From contig JAHFOV010000017.1 of the NCBI GenBank assembly GCA_023261505.1, forward strand, positions 1 to 37,935: a stretch of 37,935 nucleotides of DNA. Reading direction: 5' to 3'. Under the pieces are notes generated by a model. The model made no database searches and was not told the origin of the DNA. It saw nothing but the letters and a program-made list of their open reading frames with translations. Made by a program: the position numbers and the translations under genes. Source of the stretch: Planctomycetota bacterium (GTDB taxonomy: Bacteria > Planctomycetota > Brocadiia > Brocadiales > Bathyanammoxibiaceae). This document shows, piece by piece, positions 33,699-37,935 of the stretch. How positions within the stretch are numbered: the first letter of the stretch is position 1; every line of letters starts with the position of its first letter.

Positions 33699-34762
33699 TT
33701 AACTGAGTACCCCGACAGCTTTCCAGGCGTTTTGCACTGCTTTCTGCTCTTTACTCCCTTCACCATATAGTTCCTTTGCAACGCTGATAGTGGTTGTGGC
33801 AGCCTTTTTAAAATTAGATTTGCTGCGCAGGTAGTCCCTCAAGGCAATATACCAGATATTTCCCGCCTTCTCCCAGGCGTAGCCGCCTATCTCCGCTGCT
33901 GCAAGATAAAAGGCATGATTAGGAATACCTGAGTTGATATGCACACCGCCGTTATCCCGAGAGGTTTTTACATAGTCCTTCATATGAGCTGGCTGTGGGT
34001 CTTTACCAAGTAAAGGGTCATCATAGGCAGTTCCCGGTGCCTTCATAGAACGGATGCCCACCCCATTAATGGTAGGTTTAAAAAGACCTGCTCCAATAAT
34101 CCAGTCGGCCTGGTCTGCGGTTTGATTCAAGACCCTCTGTTTCACAAGGGAACCAAAAACATCCGACATCGACTCATTTAAGGCCCCGGGCTGATTTGAA
34201 TAAGCTAAATTAGCTTCGTACTGAGTTACGCCGTGAGTCAACTCATGTCCGGTAACATCAATAGCCTTGGTGAAACGTTCAAAAATATCGGGATCCCCAT
34301 CACCGTATACCATCTCGCTGCCGTCCCAGAAGGCGTTGTCGAAATTCACATCATAATGCACATAGGAAATTAAAGGCATGCCTTTGTCATCAATGGAGTT
34401 CCGCTTATAAATATCAAAATATAAGTCATAGGTGGCGCCTGTCCCATCATATGCCTCATCGACTGCAGCATCACCGCTTGCAGGGTCACCCTCTTTACGG
34501 ACCAGGGTGCCGGTAGGCGGCTCTCCCCCCTGGTTCTTATTGTCATAAATATTACGGTTTTTTTGGCCAACAGGCGCTGCTGATGGAAAAACCCAAGTGT
34601 GTAGCGCCGTCCTCTCACAAACCCAGCTACAGCGAGGTTGTGCAGAGCCCAATCCCTCTGATGAGGCTTGCCGCGCTTGGCGATCTCTTCCAGCATATGA
34701 GGGGGAATGATAGAACAAGGGGGAATTATAGAACAAACCGTAGCTTTTCTTATTGTTGTCAT
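33699..34762 (-). CDS. Protealysin-like M4 metalloprotease, split by a frameshift at an A7 run
   Basis: Thermolysin-family protease. With one added base the gene gives 354 aa. Residues 1-~55 are the protealysin-type propeptide (SIIPPHMLEEIAKRG, RDWALHNLA). The catalytic domain (~69-354) has GHELTH (H173, E174, H177 zinc and catalytic), E197 in ALNESMSD, and a later HINSGIPNHAF with the catalytic His. As written, the propeptide frame (ATG 34762, strong SD AAGGAGG) and the catalytic frame differ by -1 and meet at seven As (34558-34564). Eight As restore one frame. The catalytic frame also opens upstream to 34811, but that reading carries no propeptide and no SD. Mutation, phase variation, slippage or assembly error are all possible. 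Confidence 0.85.
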
Positions 34763-34852
34763 AACTGCCTCCTTTTAAAAGGGGCCAATAAACGGGCAAC
34801 ATCGGATGCATTCCAAAAACAAGCTGTCGCTACGTAAACGTTAACAAAAAAC

Positions 34853-34880
34853 ATATTACTCGCAATGCAGATAGTGTCAA
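34853..34880 (-). promoter_or_regulatory. Sigma-70 type promoter for the M4 protease-inhibitor unit
   Basis: On the minus strand TTGACA (34880-34875), 16 bases, then TAATAT (34858-34853). The start would fall near 34846, giving a leader of about 85 bases to the protease ATG. A semi-palindromic GTTAACGTTTAC lies just downstream and might be an operator. Confidence 0.55.
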
Positions 34881-35031
34881 GAAAATTGTGTAGAGGTCTC
34901 TGAAAAACTCTTACTATAATTTCTTGAATTAAAAAATAAGTTATAAACTACCATTTTGAGGAGGAAAAGAGAGGCAAGCGGCCTTTATAGTCTTGGCATA
35001 AGAATTTTTCATAAACCTACTTGCAAAAGGT

Positions 35032-35060
35032 TTGACAAATTTTGGGATTTTTGATATGAA
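35032..35060 (+). promoter_or_regulatory. Sigma-70 type promoter for enolase
   Basis: TTGACA (35032-35037), a 17-base spacer and TATGAA (35055-35060). The transcript would begin near 35067 and run through the repeat at 35072-35179 before the enolase start, a leader of about 120 bases. Confidence 0.5.
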
Positions 35061-35071
35061 AGGGCAGTAAG

Positions 35072-35179
35072 CTAGGGGTCAGGGGCTAGCGAATCAGGAT
35101 TAGGGTATAAGGACTAACAAAATTATTGTTGCCCTTAATCCATATGTTTCCAGTCTAGTCTCTAATCCCTAATCCCTAG
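35072..35179. repeat. Heptamer-type intergenic repeat in the enolase leader
   Basis: CTAGGGG...GGATTAGGG on the left (35072-35105) is echoed by CTAATCC CTAATCC CTAG on the right (35163-35179). GGATTAGGG at 35097-35105 is the exact complement of CCCTAATCC at 35167-35175. Same style as the GTAAGCA repeat at 26340-26413. No coding potential in the rest of the 34763-35185 gap. Confidence 0.55.
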
Positions 35180-35182
35180 TAA

Positions 35183-37057
<1,875 letters not shown>

Positions 37058-37068
<11 letters not shown>

Positions 37069-37935
37069 GGAATACATAAATACGCTCGCCCTTGGGGCAA
37101 AAGAGGCCTCTAGGAGCCTTTCTCATGCAAGTACAAAAGCAAAGGATGCCTTCCTTAGCCATCTGGCACAAGGGCTGATAGAATCCAAAGAGGCACTTAA
37201 AGAGGCAAACCAGAAGGATATTGAGGCGGCCAGGGCGGCAGGACTGAGTAAGGCTATAATTGACCGTCTCCTACTTAATGATTCGAGGATTCAGTCCATG
37301 GCAGAGGGACTGAAGACCGTAATCTCACTGAAGGACCCTGTGGGAGAGATTATAGAGGGATGTAGGAGACCCAATGGAATCCTTATAGAAAAGGTAAGAG
37401 TGCCACTGGGGGTAATTGCCATAATATATGAGTCAAGGCCAGATGCCACAGTAGAGGCCGCCTCTCTATGTCTAAAGGCCGGAAATGCCGTCATCCTGCG
37501 TGGGGGGAAGGAGGCAATCAATTCCAACCTGGCACTTTATGCACTTATAAAAGAATCCTTGAAGAAGGCCGACCTTAACGAGAAGAGCATACAACTCGTA
37601 GAGACTACCGATAGGACGGCAGTGGATTACCTGCTCAGGGCGGAGGGCCTTATTGATGTCATAATACCACGGGGTGGAGAGGGGTTAATTCGCAGCGTGG
37701 CGGAGAAATCAAGGATTCCTGTAATAAAGCATTACAAAGGGGTTTGCCACGTTTATGTGGATGAATATGCCGATTTGGAAAAGGCCGAAAGGATATGCTA
37801 CAACGCCAAGGTGCAGAGGCCGGCTACATGTAACGCCATGGAAACCATGCTGGTGCACGAAAAGGTGGCACAGTCCTTCCTGCCCAGGATTGGGAAAAAG
37901 TTCCAGGAGGCAAAGGTAGAAATCAGAGGATGTCC
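37058..37935 (+). CDS. proA: Glutamate-5-semialdehyde dehydrogenase (gamma-glutamyl phosphate reductase), 3' cut by window
   Basis: NADPH-dependent second enzyme of proline synthesis, aldehyde dehydrogenase superfamily. About 292 codons are present of a usual ~415. Visible motifs: IEEYINTLALGAKEASRSL at the N-terminus, EKVRVPLGVIAIIYESRPD, KAGNAVILRGGKEAINSN, IIPRGGEGLI, VIKHYKGVCHVYVD and the catalytic Cys in KVQRPATCNAMET. The start is the GTG at 37058, inside the end of the upstream gene (11-base overlap), and the N-terminal sequence agrees with ProA. The frame stays open to the last base of the window. Confidence 0.95.

Noticed and set aside
34762-34811. Upstream start of the protease catalytic frame at 34811
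   Set aside because: It has no SD and its peptide up to the A7 run resembles no protease part. The propeptide in the other frame has a strong SD at 34762.

Overview
The window looks like chromosome of a diderm (Gram-negative) bacterium with a respiratory, probably anaerobic or microaerophilic lifestyle. The evidence is a Tat-exported, selenocysteine-containing formate dehydrogenase with membrane cytochrome b, an OmpA-type lipoprotein, a prepilin peptidase, two NtrC-type sigma-54 activators, a PyrD/PyrK-type dihydroorotate dehydrogenase and a rubrerythrin-like protein. GC content is moderate, and intergenic palindromes and heptamer repeats are frequent. The gene mix fits Desulfobacterota, Nitrospirota or anammox-type Planctomycetes, but the phylum cannot be fixed from the sequence alone.

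Layout. 1-1056: 3' part of a sigma-54 activator. 1104-7377 (minus): a small exported protein, a MITE-like palindrome, then the formate dehydrogenase operon fdnG(Sec)-fdnH-fdnI-fdhE. 7598-8453: a second palindromic repeat and two tandem small zinc-knuckle proteins. 8481-10774: a small EamA-type membrane protein, tRNA-Arg(CCG) and a GT39 glycosyltransferase. 10999-14743: a globin-coupled diguanylate cyclase and ComEC. 14733-19910 (minus): a parvulin isomerase, then pyrD and pyrK separated by an AT-rich, decaying restriction-modification island. 20070-21666: rubrerythrin, an SDR oxidoreductase and cytochrome c. 21969-23069: a 366-aa protein of unknown family. 23286-26334: glnB (PII) behind a sigma-54-type promoter and next to an NtrB/NtrC-like pair. 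26428-28470: an EF-G-like GTPase. 28768-29325: a fragment of an OLD-type TOPRIM nuclease. 29583-33114: hisA, a secreted protein, hisH, an OmpA lipoprotein and pilD. 33232-34762: a protealysin-like M4 protease, frameshifted at an A7 tract, with a downstream emfourin-type inhibitor that carries an export signal. 35186-37935: eno, an FtsB/DivIC-like protein and proA (cut by the window edge).

How genes work together. FdnGHI would oxidise formate in the periplasm and pass electrons through Fe-S clusters and haem b to quinone, with FdhE as maturation factor. The histidine kinase, its NtrC regulator and the sigma-54 promoter of glnB form a compact nitrogen-type regulatory module, in which the PII lacks the uridylylatable Tyr51. 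The protease and inhibitor form a regulated proteolysis pair. The restriction island sits between the two subunit genes of dihydroorotate dehydrogenase and is probably a late insertion now decaying.

The best candidates for second looks are the A19-U56 covariation in the tRNA elbow, the 25-residue-period zinc-knuckle pair, the protease homopolymer frameshift with an exported inhibitor, and the unknown 366-aa protein. No clearly new multi-gene defence or mobile system is seen.
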